A DNA stretch of 18,837 nt from DYGT01 sp964607795 (GTDB lineage Bacteria; Patescibacteriota; Microgenomatia; UBA8517), in the NCBI GenBank assembly GCA_964607795.1, contig CAZSLA010000016.1:1-18837 (forward strand), given 5' to 3'. How positions within the stretch are numbered: the stretch's first letter is position 1; each line of letters opens with the position of its first letter. Below are positions 6,259-13,925 of this stretch, piece after piece. Position numbers and translations under genes: made by a program. Under the pieces are notes generated by a model. It ran no database searches, was not told the origin of the DNA, and was given only the letters and a program-made list of their open reading frames with translations.

Positions 6259-7299
6259 GTGAGTGATCAAGATTTAATCTCCCCCCTACAAAATAAAGTA
6301 ACCGAGGCCGAGCTTCCCGCGGAGCTTAAGGAGCGCGTGAACACCCGCTTGGAGCAAATGAAGGCTTTGGCCAGCTCTCCCACGTTTTTGCCGGAGATAG
6401 ATAGCATGACGCGCTATGTTGACTGGATCACGGCTCTGCCTTGGAATAAGCACACGGATGACATTTTGGATCTTACTCACGCGCGCGCAGTCATGGACAA
6501 AAACCACTATGGCCTGGATGAATTAAAAGAAAGAGTTTTGGAATACATAGCTGTGATGCAGCTTAAGGGCAAGACTGCGCAAAGCACTACCCGCGCCCCG
6601 ATTTTGTGCTTTGTAGGGTTGGTGGGCACGGGTAAAACCACCTTTGCAGCCTCTTTGGCAGACGCCCTAGGCAGAAAAATTGCCCGTATACCTTTTGGCG
6701 GTATGGGCAGCCCCTTGGACCTAAGGGGACAGTCACGGGCTCACCCCGAAGCTGAGCCCGGGCGGGTGATCAAAGCCCTTAAAGACACTCAAAGCAAAAA
6801 CTGTGTGATTCTTTTAGACGAAATTGATCGCGTCACAGATGAGGGCCGGGCCTCAATCATGGGAGTTTTGGTGGAGCTTTTGGACCCGCAGCAAAACCAT
6901 GCTTTTGTGGATCATTATTTGGACTTTCCGTTTGATCTGTCTGAGGTGGTGTTTATCGCAACCGCCAATAACACCACAAATATCGCAACCGCAGTGATGG
7001 ATAGGCTCGAGCCTATTCAGATGCCTTCATACACCGACGAAGAAAAAACCACAATCGCGCAAATATATATTTTGCCGCGCGCCTTGGAGGAGTCCGGCTT
7101 GGGTCCTGACCAGATAAAAGTAAGTGATCAGGTATGGCATTTGTTTGTCCGCCCCCTGGGCTATGATGCTGGCATCCGTACGCTTGAGCGCACGGTAAAG
7201 GCCATGGTGCGTAAAGTGGCCAAGGATGTTGTCGAAGGCAAGGGAGAACATTTTGAAATTACCCCGGGTAATGTTAAAAATTATTTACCCGCCTGGTAA
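6259..7299 (+). CDS. Lon-type AAA+ ATPase without protease domain
   Basis: This 346-aa protein matches the AAA+ module of the ATP-dependent protease Lon. It has the linker with YVDWITALPWNK (53-64), Walker A GLVGTGKT (120-127, usually GPPGVGKT), Walker B LLDEID (185-190), an ATANN sensor region followed by MDRLEPIQMPSYTDEEK with the arginine-finger Arg, and the small helical domain with GIRTLERTVKAMVRKVA. The N-terminal substrate-binding domain and the C-terminal Ser-Lys protease domain of Lon (about 780 aa in total) are both absent; the frame ends normally at TAA with no protease remnant before RNase J begins 8 nt later. It should be an ATP-driven remodelling enzyme, with substrate unknown. 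The start is GTG 6259, chosen because it precedes the first Lon-like helices and sits right after a -10 box. It could be called lon by similarity, but it is not a protease. Confidence 0.85.
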   Translation: MSDQDLISPLQNKVTEAELPAELKERVNTRLEQMKALASSPTFLPEIDSMTRYVDWITALPWNKHTDDILDLTHARAVMDKNHYGLDELKERVLEYIAVMQLKGKTAQSTTRAPILCFVGLVGTGKTTFAASLADALGRKIARIPFGGMGSPLDLRGQSRAHPEAEPGRVIKALKDTQSKNCVILLDEIDRVTDEGRASIMGVLVELLDPQQNHAFVDHYLDFPFDLSEVVFIATANNTTNIATAVMDRLEPIQMPSYTDEEKTTIAQIYILPRALEESGLGPDQIKVSDQVWHLFVRPLGYDAGIRTLERTVKAMVRKVAKDVVEGKGEHFEITPGNVKNYLPAW

Positions 7300-7307
7300 C
7301 AAAAAAG

Positions 7308-8972
7308 ATGGGACTTAGTAAAAAGCAAATCAGATTTGTACCTTTGTCCGGGACGACCAACGTGACCGAGAATTTGTATGTTTATGAATGCGGCCGTGAC
7401 ATGATTATCATTGATTGCGGCGTTGGTTTTCCAGACCCGGATATGCATGGCGTGGACATTGTCATTCCGGATTTTACTTATATCCGCGAAAATAAAAAAC
7501 GCCTTAAGGCTATTTTTATAACCCATGGCCATGAAGACCACTTCGGCGCTTTACCGTTTTTGTTGGAAGAAGTTGACGTCCCCATTTATGCCACTGAGCT
7601 CACGGCGGGCTTTATCAAAGATAAGTTAGAGGATTACGGTATTAAAAAATACAAGCTCAATGTGATTAACCCAGAAAAAGATATCATCAAAGAGGGCAAC
7701 TTTCGCCTCACACCGTTTCGTGTTTCGCACTCGGTGCCGGACACAGTCGGCTTTTGCCTGGAAACTCCGGCGGGCAATTTGTTCCATGTTTCGGATTATA
7801 AATTTGACTGGACGCCGGTTGATGGCAAGCCGTTTAACATCACCAAAGCCGCAAATCTTGCCGCCAAGGGTGTGCTTTGTATGGCTTCGGATTCCTTGGG
7901 TTCCACAAGCCCGGGTTATACCGAATCTGAAAGCTTGATCCAAGCACGCATTGAAGCCGTGATGGAAAAAGCTACCGGCCAGGTATTTTTTACGACTATC
8001 TCCTCTAATATTTCCCGGATGCAACAGGCGATAAACGTCGCCCGGAACCAGGGGAGAAAGGTATGTTTGATCGGCCGCTCAATTGTCAAAAAAGCGGAAA
8101 TCGCCCGTACTTTGGGCAGGCTCCATTACAGTAGCGAAACGGTCATTCCCCCCAGGCAGGCAAAAAAACTCAAAAAGAAGGAAATTATTTATATTATTTC
8201 TGGCTCCTACGGTCAGCCCGGAAGTGCCTTGTATCGCGTGGCTATGGCCGAGCATAAATTTTTATCAGTTGAAGAAGGGGATACTGTGATCTTTTCTGGC
8301 GATCCGGCTCCTCCGGGTTCCAAAACCAATGTGGATTCTTTGGTAGACCGCTTTTTTGAGTTGGGTGTGGATGTGCATTATTATGACATGCAGGAGGACC
8401 TGCATGTTTCCGGCCATGGCTGCCAGGAGGATATTAAGCTTTTGATGGGTATTGTAAAGCCGCAGTTTTACATCCCCATCGGCGGCACAATCCGCCATAT
8501 GCGCGCTTACAAAAAAATTGCCAAAGCCATGGGTGTCAGGGAGCAAAATGTGCTGGAACTCATGCCCGGGCATGTGGTGCTGCTAGATAGAAACGGCGCC
8601 AAAATCGTTGAAAAATTAAATGTTAAAAATGTCCTTGTAGACGGGCTTGGGGTGGGGGATGTGGGCAATATTGTTCTTCGCGACCGGCGCATTTTAGCGC
8701 AAGACGGGATTGCCATTGTTGTTTTACAGTTTGATCTGGCAAGGCAAAAATTAATTTCAAGTCCGGAAATCATCAGCCGCGGATTTGTCTTTGAAAAAGA
8801 AACCAAAGGCTTTTTGGAAAATGCCCAAGAGCGCCTGGAGCAGGTACTTAGCAAAAAGCCGGTGATTAACACAAATCAGCTCAAAAATGAAGTCGTGAAT
8901 TTTCTTGAGCGCTATTTTTATGAAGAAACCGGCCGACGCCCGATGATTGTGCCAGTGGTAGTCGAGCTATGA
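7308..8972 (+). CDS. rnj: Ribonuclease J (divergent metallo-beta-lactamase / beta-CASP)
   Basis: RNase J is a 5'-3' exoribonuclease and endoribonuclease of mRNA decay and rRNA maturation. The 554-aa product has family length and motifs: IIDCGVGFP (motif 1), HGHEDH (73-78), H141 in SHSVPD, D163 in VSDYKFD, D195 in ASDS (beta-CASP motif A) and HVSGH (366-370, motif B). Two usual features differ: the loop normally QGEP is YGQP (301-304), and motif C, normally PVHGE with a metal-binding His, reads PIGGT (390-394). Residues 430-554 form the C-terminal domain. ATG 7308 follows the Lon-like gene by 8 nt. With pnp two genes upstream, this suggests a joint RNA-turnover operon. Confidence 0.92.
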   Translation: MGLSKKQIRFVPLSGTTNVTENLYVYECGRDMIIIDCGVGFPDPDMHGVDIVIPDFTYIRENKKRLKAIFITHGHEDHFGALPFLLEEVDVPIYATELTAGFIKDKLEDYGIKKYKLNVINPEKDIIKEGNFRLTPFRVSHSVPDTVGFCLETPAGNLFHVSDYKFDWTPVDGKPFNITKAANLAAKGVLCMASDSLGSTSPGYTESESLIQARIEAVMEKATGQVFFTTISSNISRMQQAINVARNQGRKVCLIGRSIVKKAEIARTLGRLHYSSETVIPPRQAKKLKKKEIIYIISGSYGQPGSALYRVAMAEHKFLSVEEGDTVIFSGDPAPPGSKTNVDSLVDRFFELGVDVHYYDMQEDLHVSGHGCQEDIKLLMGIVKPQFYIPIGGTIRHMRAYKKIAKAMGVREQNVLELMPGHVVLLDRNGAKIVEKLNVKNVLVDGLGVGDVGNIVLRDRRILAQDGIAIVVLQFDLARQKLISSPEIISRGFVFEKETKGFLENAQERLEQVLSKKPVINTNQLKNEVVNFLERYFYEETGRRPMIVPVVVEL

Positions 8973-9006
8973 TATCCATAAAAAGATTTGTGCCAAAGGC
9001 ATAAAA

Positions 9007-9019
9007 TGTATAATTAGTT
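9007..9019 (+). repeat. 13-bp direct repeat, copy 1
   Basis: TGTATAATTAGTT occurs here and again at 9071-9083, 64 bp apart. Each copy includes a TATAAT box. They may be duplicated promoter or operator sites upstream of ftsK. Confidence 0.5.
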
Positions 9020-9070
9020 TGCACTTAATCAGAACATTTTTTCGCACTATTATGGCTATGCCTATTCTGC

Positions 9071-9083
9071 TGTATAATTAGTT
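9071..9083 (+). repeat. 13-bp direct repeat, copy 2
   Basis: Identical to the copy at 9007-9019. It lies 35 bp before ftsK and contains the second TATAAT (9073-9078). Confidence 0.5.
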
Positions 9084-9118
9084 GTCGCTCTTGGCGTGCA
9101 GAGTAGGTATAATGAAGT

Positions 9119-11269
9119 ATGGCCAAGCATAGAAAGAAACGCGGGCGTAAGCCGAAAGCACAAAAAAGCTTGCCGATTAAAAAAGAAACTGTCCGGGGTA
9201 TTGCCCAAGTGGGTATCTTGGCTATGGCAGCCTTGGTCCTGGTGTCTTTTTTTCGCCAGGGAACGCTTCTAATTACCCTGAACGATACCTTGGTTAATTA
9301 CCTGGGCTGGAGCAGTATTTTTGTCCCCTTTTTACTTGTGAGCTTGGGCTTTTTGATTTCCACTCTTAAGTTTCCTTTGGGCCAGGCAAATGTTTTGATT
9401 GGTTTTATGCTTTTTTTTCTTTCAAGTGCCACTTTGAGCCGGGCCGGTGTCTTTGGAAGAAGTGCCTGGGAGGGAGTGGTGGCTTTGATCACTTCGCCTG
9501 GCGCTGTGGTTGTGCTTTTGGGCACGAGCTTGGTGGGGCTGATTATTATGTTTAATACTTCGTTTGACCAGGTGCTTGTTCTTATGGCCAAGTTTTTAAA
9601 GCAAGTCCGCCGCTACTTGGTGGGCGAGCGCGAGAGCCTCATGGATAAAAACCTGAACTTTAAGGACAAAAGGGAGTTTAAGATCCTGGGCGGGGATAGC
9701 GATGAGGAAACAAAGCGCGACATGTTGGTTAAAGACAGCAAACGGCCGCTTGCGGCAGAGAGCCGCAGCCCGGCCAGTGCAAACAGAGATTTCACTGATA
9801 AGTTAATTAGTAACACCCCAGGTGAACAAAAAGTGTGGAAATATCCGCCGCTTTCGCTTTTGGAAGAAAATAAAATGGGCAAGGCCGACCGCGGGGACAT
9901 CAAAGGTAATGCTCAGACAATTGAAGAAACGCTTGATTCCTTTGGTGTTCGTGCGCAAATTGTTGAAGTGAACCAGGGGCCTGCCGTCACCCAGTATGCA
10001 TTGGATGTGGCTCTGGGCACCAAGCTCAGTAAAATTACCTCGCTTGAGCGCGACCTGGCTCTCGCCCTGGCCGCGCCCACGGGCACGATCCGCATCGAAG
10101 CCCCCATCCCAGGGCGGTCTTTGGTGGGCATTGAGCTGCCTAATAAAATGCCGGAATTTGTGCACTTAAAGCGCATCTTAAGCTCAGACATTATGCAAAA
10201 AAGCCCGGACAAATTGACTGTGGCTTTGGGCCTGGACGTTGCCGGCAAGCCTATGGTTGCCAACATTGCCAAAATGCCCCACATGCTGATTGCCGGGCAA
10301 ACTGGCTCGGGTAAAAGCGTGTGTTTGAATGCTTTTTTGGTGTCCATGCTTTTTCGCGCCTCGCCTTCGGAAGTGAAATTTATTTTAGTGGATCCCAAGC
10401 GCGTGGAGCTTACCGGCTATAATGGCATTCCCCATTTGATAACTCCGGTGATTGTGGAGCCGGAAAAAGTGATTTCGGCCCTCCGGTGGCTGATAAGCGA
10501 GATGGACAGACGCTATAAGTTATTCTCCCAGGCCGGAGTTCGGAATATCGAAGGGTACAATGAAATGAGCGGTTTTCAGGCTTTGCCTTATTTAGTTCTT
10601 GTGGTCGACGAGCTTGCCGATATTATGCTTTTTTCGCCGGTGGAGGTCGAGGACTCCATTACCCGTATTGCCCAGATGAGTCGTGCTACCGGGATTCACA
10701 TGATTTTGGCAACACAGCGGCCTTCGGTGGATGTGATTACCGGCCTCATCAAGGCAAATATCCCCTCAAGGGTAGCGTTTGCGGTTTCATCTCAAGTGGA
10801 CTCGAGGGTGATTTTGGATGGCCAGGGGGCGGAAAAGCTTTTGGGCCGTGGGGACATGCTCTTTTTGCCCCCCGAGCAGGCAAAGCCCTTGCGTATCCAG
10901 GGAGCCTTTTTATCCGACAAAGATATCACGGCAACAGTGAGCTATTTGAAAAACCAGGGCGTTGAGCCTCAGTACACCGAAGAAGTGATGACCATGCCCA
11001 AGCCGGGTACAAGTACTGTCCCTGGAGTGGATGGTGAAACGGACGAGCTTTTCAAGACTGCGGTGGAGCTTGCCTGCCAGTATGACACAGCTTCAGCGTC
11101 GTTTTTTCAGCGCCGGTTGTCTATCGGCTATTCGCGGGCTGCCCGCATTTTAGACCAGCTCGAAGCCGCGGGTGTGGTCAGCCATGCGGAAGGCTCCAAG
11201 CCGCGCGAGGTGCTTATCAAATCTCCAAGCGAAGTATTGGGCCAAGAAGAAGCCCAGGATAATTATTGA
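9119..11269 (+). CDS. ftsK: DNA translocase FtsK/SpoIIIE
   Basis: FtsK pumps chromosomal DNA through the division septum and coordinates resolution. The 716-aa product begins with a basic cytoplasmic stretch (MAKHRKKRGRKPK), then about four membrane segments between residues 25 and 160, a short charged linker, the RecA-like motor with Walker A GQTGSGKS (393-400) and Walker B VVDE (495-498), and the C-terminal gamma winged helix (about 638-705, including FFQRRLSIGYSRAARILDQL) that reads polar DNA sequences. The linker is short compared with E. coli FtsK (1329 aa), as in SpoIIIE-sized proteins. The start ATG is five bases after a TATAAT. The RodZ-like gene begins one base after the stop, so division, shape and surface genes are likely co-transcribed. 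Confidence 0.96.
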   Translation: MAKHRKKRGRKPKAQKSLPIKKETVRGIAQVGILAMAALVLVSFFRQGTLLITLNDTLVNYLGWSSIFVPFLLVSLGFLISTLKFPLGQANVLIGFMLFFLSSATLSRAGVFGRSAWEGVVALITSPGAVVVLLGTSLVGLIIMFNTSFDQVLVLMAKFLKQVRRYLVGERESLMDKNLNFKDKREFKILGGDSDEETKRDMLVKDSKRPLAAESRSPASANRDFTDKLISNTPGEQKVWKYPPLSLLEENKMGKADRGDIKGNAQTIEETLDSFGVRAQIVEVNQGPAVTQYALDVALGTKLSKITSLERDLALALAAPTGTIRIEAPIPGRSLVGIELPNKMPEFVHLKRILSSDIMQKSPDKLTVALGLDVAGKPMVANIAKMPHMLIAGQTGSGKSVCLNAFLVSMLFRASPSEVKFILVDPKRVELTGYNGIPHLITPVIVEPEKVISALRWLISEMDRRYKLFSQAGVRNIEGYNEMSGFQALPYLVLVVDELADIMLFSPVEVEDSITRIAQMSRATGIHMILATQRPSVDVITGLIKANIPSRVAFAVSSQVDSRVILDGQGAEKLLGRGDMLFLPPEQAKPLRIQGAFLSDKDITATVSYLKNQGVEPQYTEEVMTMPKPGTSTVPGVDGETDELFKTAVELACQYDTASASFFQRRLSIGYSRAARILDQLEAAGVVSHAEGSKPREVLIKSPSEVLGQEEAQDNY

Positions 11270-11270
11270 C

Positions 11271-11891
11271 ATGAAATCTATAGGCTCGTATATCAAGGCT
11301 GGCCGCAAGCTTAAAAAAATGAGTCTTGAGGAGCTTGCGGAAGAAACCAGAATTAAAAAAGAATTTCTCGAGGCTATTGAAAAAGAAAAATGGCACAGTC
11401 TGCCGGAGTTTCCGGTGGTGCGGGGCTTTGTAAAAAATATTGCCGTCGCAGTTGACATTGACAGGGATAAAGCAGTGGCCTTGCTTCGGCGAGATTATCC
11501 CCCACAAAAGCTGCCAGTGAACCCCCAGCCGGATCTAAAAGAGGGTTTTCGTCTGGGCCCAAGGGTCACTTTTGCCGTAGGAGTTTTGGCTGTAATACTA
11601 TTTGTGGGCTCGTATTTGGGTTATCAATATTATTCGTTTAACCGCCCGCCCGAGCTTAATGTCACAACCCCTCAGACCGGGCAAATTTTTTCCCAGGGTA
11701 ATATTGAGGTCATAGGTAAAACCAACAAGGAAGCGGCAGTCAAGGTCAATAATCAGCCGGCGATAGTTAATAAAGACGGCAGCTTCCAAACAGTAATCGA
11801 AGTTACAAACCAAACGGAGGTAGTGGTTGTTCGCGCCGTTTCCCGTTCGAACAAAGAAACAACCGTCGAGGTATCAATTAATGTAGAATAA
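11271..11891 (+). CDS. RodZ-like membrane protein (HTH - TM - Ig-like domain)
   Basis: The 206-aa protein has a Cro-like helix-turn-helix of the RodZ/HTH_25 type (about 1-72: IGSYIKAGRKLKKMSLEEL, then FPVVRGFVKNIA), a proline-rich linker, one membrane span (about 99-118) and an exported beta-rich domain (126-206) resembling Ig-like or glucodextranase-B-type modules (PPELNVTTPQTG...VIGKTNKEAAVKVN). RodZ links MreB to the cell wall machinery and helps set cell shape; no mreB is in this window. ATG 11271 is chosen over an in-frame start 33 codons upstream because the latter lies inside ftsK and adds unrelated residues. It starts one base after ftsK. The architecture is clear; the exact role is inferred. 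Confidence 0.85.
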   Translation: MKSIGSYIKAGRKLKKMSLEELAEETRIKKEFLEAIEKEKWHSLPEFPVVRGFVKNIAVAVDIDRDKAVALLRRDYPPQKLPVNPQPDLKEGFRLGPRVTFAVGVLAVILFVGSYLGYQYYSFNRPPELNVTTPQTGQIFSQGNIEVIGKTNKEAAVKVNNQPAIVNKDGSFQTVIEVTNQTEVVVVRAVSRSNKETTVEVSINVE

Positions 11892-11895
11892 AAAT

Positions 11896-12141
11896 ATGGA
11901 AAGCATCCAGACACTACTGATCATTGTGGTCATTGCCTTGACTTTTCTGTTGATTGTGGTCGGCCTCCAGGTGGTGCTAATCATCATGGACATGCGTCGG
12001 GCACTTAAGCGCTTAAACTCCCTTTTGGATGACGCCATTTTGGGCGGCGGCTTAATTAGTCCTGGCCGGCTCACTAGCATTGTGGAAATGTTTCGTAGAA
12101 GAAAGCACAAAAAAATGAAGACCCACGGGGCAAATGGATAA
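11896..12141 (+). CDS. Small single-span membrane protein, unknown function
   Basis: This 81-aa protein starts 4 nt after the RodZ-like gene. Residues 6-31 form one very hydrophobic helix (LLIIVVIALTFLLIVVGLQV...). It is followed by a short amphipathic helix (MRRALKRLNSLLDD), a glycine-rich loop (GGG, 50-52) and a strongly basic tail (RRRKHKKMK). The N-terminus is probably outside and the tail in the cytoplasm by the positive-inside rule. No family is recognised. Its place between a RodZ-like gene and alaS, with no gaps, suggests a real gene, possibly a partner of the envelope proteins. Confidence 0.75.
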   Translation: MESIQTLLIIVVIALTFLLIVVGLQVVLIIMDMRRALKRLNSLLDDAILGGGLISPGRLTSIVEMFRRRKHKKMKTHGANG

Positions 12142-12155
12142 TTTCATGACTGATG

Positions 12156-12161
12156 TATAAT
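12156..12161 (+). promoter_or_regulatory. -10-like box just before alaS
   Basis: A perfect TATAAT, preceded directly by TG, is 10 bases before ATG 12172. The predicted start of transcription is near 12168, giving a leader of about 4 nt. It overlaps the alternative ATG at 12160. No -35 box is visible, so activity is uncertain. Confidence 0.35.
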
Positions 12162-12171
12162 GCACAAACCC

Positions 12172-13917
12172 ATGGAGCTTAAGACCGTCCGGCAAAAATA
12201 TCTGGATTTTTTCGCTACTGCCCCGCGTAAGCACAAGCTTATCCCGTCCGCTCCCTTGGTTTTGGAAAATGACCCGACTACACTTTTTACCTCATCCGGC
12301 ATGCAGCCTTTGGTGCCCTATCTTTTGGGTGAGCAGCACCCCATGGGCAAGCGCTTGGTTAATTCCCAGCCGTCCATCCGCACGCAGGATATTGATGAAG
12401 TTGGCGACAACAGGCACATAACATTTTTTGAAATGCTGGGCAACTGGAGCCTGGGAGATTATTTTAAAGACGTGCAAATCCCCTGGCTATGGGCATTTTT
12501 GACTGAGGTGCTCATGCTCCCCCAAGAGAAATTATATGTGAGCATTTTTGCAGGAAACAAAGAAGTTGCCCGTGATAATGAGAGTTTTGAAATTTGGCAA
12601 AAACTCGGTATGTCCGAAAGCCACATTTTTGCCTATGGGGATGCTAAAAACTGGTGGAGCAGGGCGGGTACACCTGTGAGTATGCCGGAAGGCGAAATCG
12701 GAGGGCCCGACAGTGAAGTCTTTTATGAATTTACCCAGGTGGAGCACGATAAAAAATTTGGCGAAACGTGCCACCCCAATTGCGACTGCGGGCGATTTTT
12801 GGAAATTGGTAACTCAGTTTTTATAGAGTATATAAAGAAAAATGGCAAGCTTGAAGAATTGCACCAAAAAAATGTTGATTTTGGAGGCGGATTGGAAAGG
12901 CTAACCGCCGCAGTTAATAACGAGCCGGACATATTTAAGCTCCCTGTGTATGCGGCTCTTGTCCAAAAGCTGGAAGTTTGGTCTGGTAGAAAATATGGGG
13001 AGGATGCACAAGCTAGAGCTGCCATGCGCATTATTGCAGACCACATGCGCGTTGCAGAGGCACTTGCACGCGAAGGCCTGGAGCCGGGCAACAAGCTTCA
13101 GGGTTATATTATGCGGCGGCTCATTCGCAGAGCTGTGGTTAAAATGCATGCCTTAAGGGCAGGAGTTGCGCTTTCTGATTTTGAGTATATAAGCAAAACC
13201 CCGGTGATTATCACAGAAGTGGAAAAATTTTTAAAAACCCTGGGCAGAGGGCTGAGTGAATTTAGAAAACTGACGAATCTAGATGGAAAAGCGGCTTTTG
13301 ATCTTTACCAAACCTATGGCTTTCCTCTGGAGATAACTTTAGAACTGGCTCAAGAAAAAGGTCAAAAGGTGGACGCGGGGGAATTCAAAAAGGCTTTTGC
13401 CCAGCACCAGGAAAAGTCGCGGATGCAAAGCGCCGGTAAATTCAAAGGGGGTCTGGCAGATGCAAGCGAGGAAACCACCAAGCTCCACAGCGTGACTCAT
13501 TTAATCCATGCTGCCCTTAGGGAGGTTCTAGGTGAACACATTAGCCAAAAAGGGAGCAATATCACTGTCGGGCGTTTGAGATTTGATTTTAGCCATAATT
13601 CGCCTTTAACCCCGGGGGAAATCCAAGAAGTGGAAAGCTTGGTAAATGACCAGATTGCCAAGGGTCTGCCTGTCAGCATGCAGGTGATGAGTCTAAATCA
13701 GGCTAAGACTTCCGGCGCTTTGGCTTTTTTTGGCGAGCGCTATAGCGAGCAAGTCAAAGTCTACACCATTGGGGAGGATTCTAACTGGTTTTCCCGCGAA
13801 GTCTGCGGCGGCCCGCATGTTCAAAACTTATCACAGATCGCAGGGCGTGTTAAAATTAAGAAACAAAAATCAATCGGCGCTGGGGTGCAGCGCATTTATG
13901 CCGAGATTTTAAGCTAA
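12172..13917 (+). CDS. alaS: Alanine-tRNA ligase, shortened form
   Basis: AlaRS attaches alanine to tRNA-Ala and clears mischarged serine and glycine. This 581-aa protein has the class II catalytic domain (SQPSIRTQDIDEVGD and ITFFEMLGNWSLGDYF near 65-98, motif 3 GGGLERL near 238-244) and the editing core with HSVTH (H439, H443) and CGGPH (C545, H549), equivalent to the HxxxH and CxxxH zinc site of E. coli AlaRS. Two parts are missing relative to the 876-aa E. coli enzyme: the beta-barrel between catalytic and editing cores (no TPFYAESGGQ block) and the C-terminal C-Ala domain. The frame is clean, so this is a natural short form. ATG 12172 is preferred; ATG 12160 (four residues longer) overlaps a TATAAT box and remains possible. 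The next gene starts 8 nt after the stop. Confidence 0.93.
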   Translation: MELKTVRQKYLDFFATAPRKHKLIPSAPLVLENDPTTLFTSSGMQPLVPYLLGEQHPMGKRLVNSQPSIRTQDIDEVGDNRHITFFEMLGNWSLGDYFKDVQIPWLWAFLTEVLMLPQEKLYVSIFAGNKEVARDNESFEIWQKLGMSESHIFAYGDAKNWWSRAGTPVSMPEGEIGGPDSEVFYEFTQVEHDKKFGETCHPNCDCGRFLEIGNSVFIEYIKKNGKLEELHQKNVDFGGGLERLTAAVNNEPDIFKLPVYAALVQKLEVWSGRKYGEDAQARAAMRIIADHMRVAEALAREGLEPGNKLQGYIMRRLIRRAVVKMHALRAGVALSDFEYISKTPVIITEVEKFLKTLGRGLSEFRKLTNLDGKAAFDLYQTYGFPLEITLELAQEKGQKVDAGEFKKAFAQHQEKSRMQSAGKFKGGLADASEETTKLHSVTHLIHAALREVLGEHISQKGSNITVGRLRFDFSHNSPLTPGEIQEVESLVNDQIAKGLPVSMQVMSLNQAKTSGALAFFGERYSEQVKVYTIGEDSNWFSREVCGGPHVQNLSQIAGRVKIKKQKSIGAGVQRIYAEILS

Positions 13918-13925
13918 CTGTCCAA

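Larger units (their letters stand above)
8973..9118 (+). promoter_or_regulatory. Intergenic regulatory region ahead of ftsK
   Basis: This 146-bp gap holds a hairpin (8987-8994 with 8998-9005, 8 bp with one G-U, loop AAA, no T-tract) and three TATAAT boxes at 9009-9014, 9073-9078 and 9108-9113. The last box ends five bases before the ftsK ATG and would yield a nearly leaderless transcript. No convincing TTGACA accompanies any of the three. No ORF or RNA gene is recognised in the gap. Confidence 0.45.

Noticed and set aside
9913..10398. 161-aa open frame on the minus strand inside ftsK
   Set aside because: Antisense to the FtsK motor domain and without its own start context or domain.
11172..11270. 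N-terminal extension of the RodZ-like protein by 33 residues
   Set aside because: The extension lies within the end of ftsK and looks unlike RodZ; ATG 11271 gives the canonical start.
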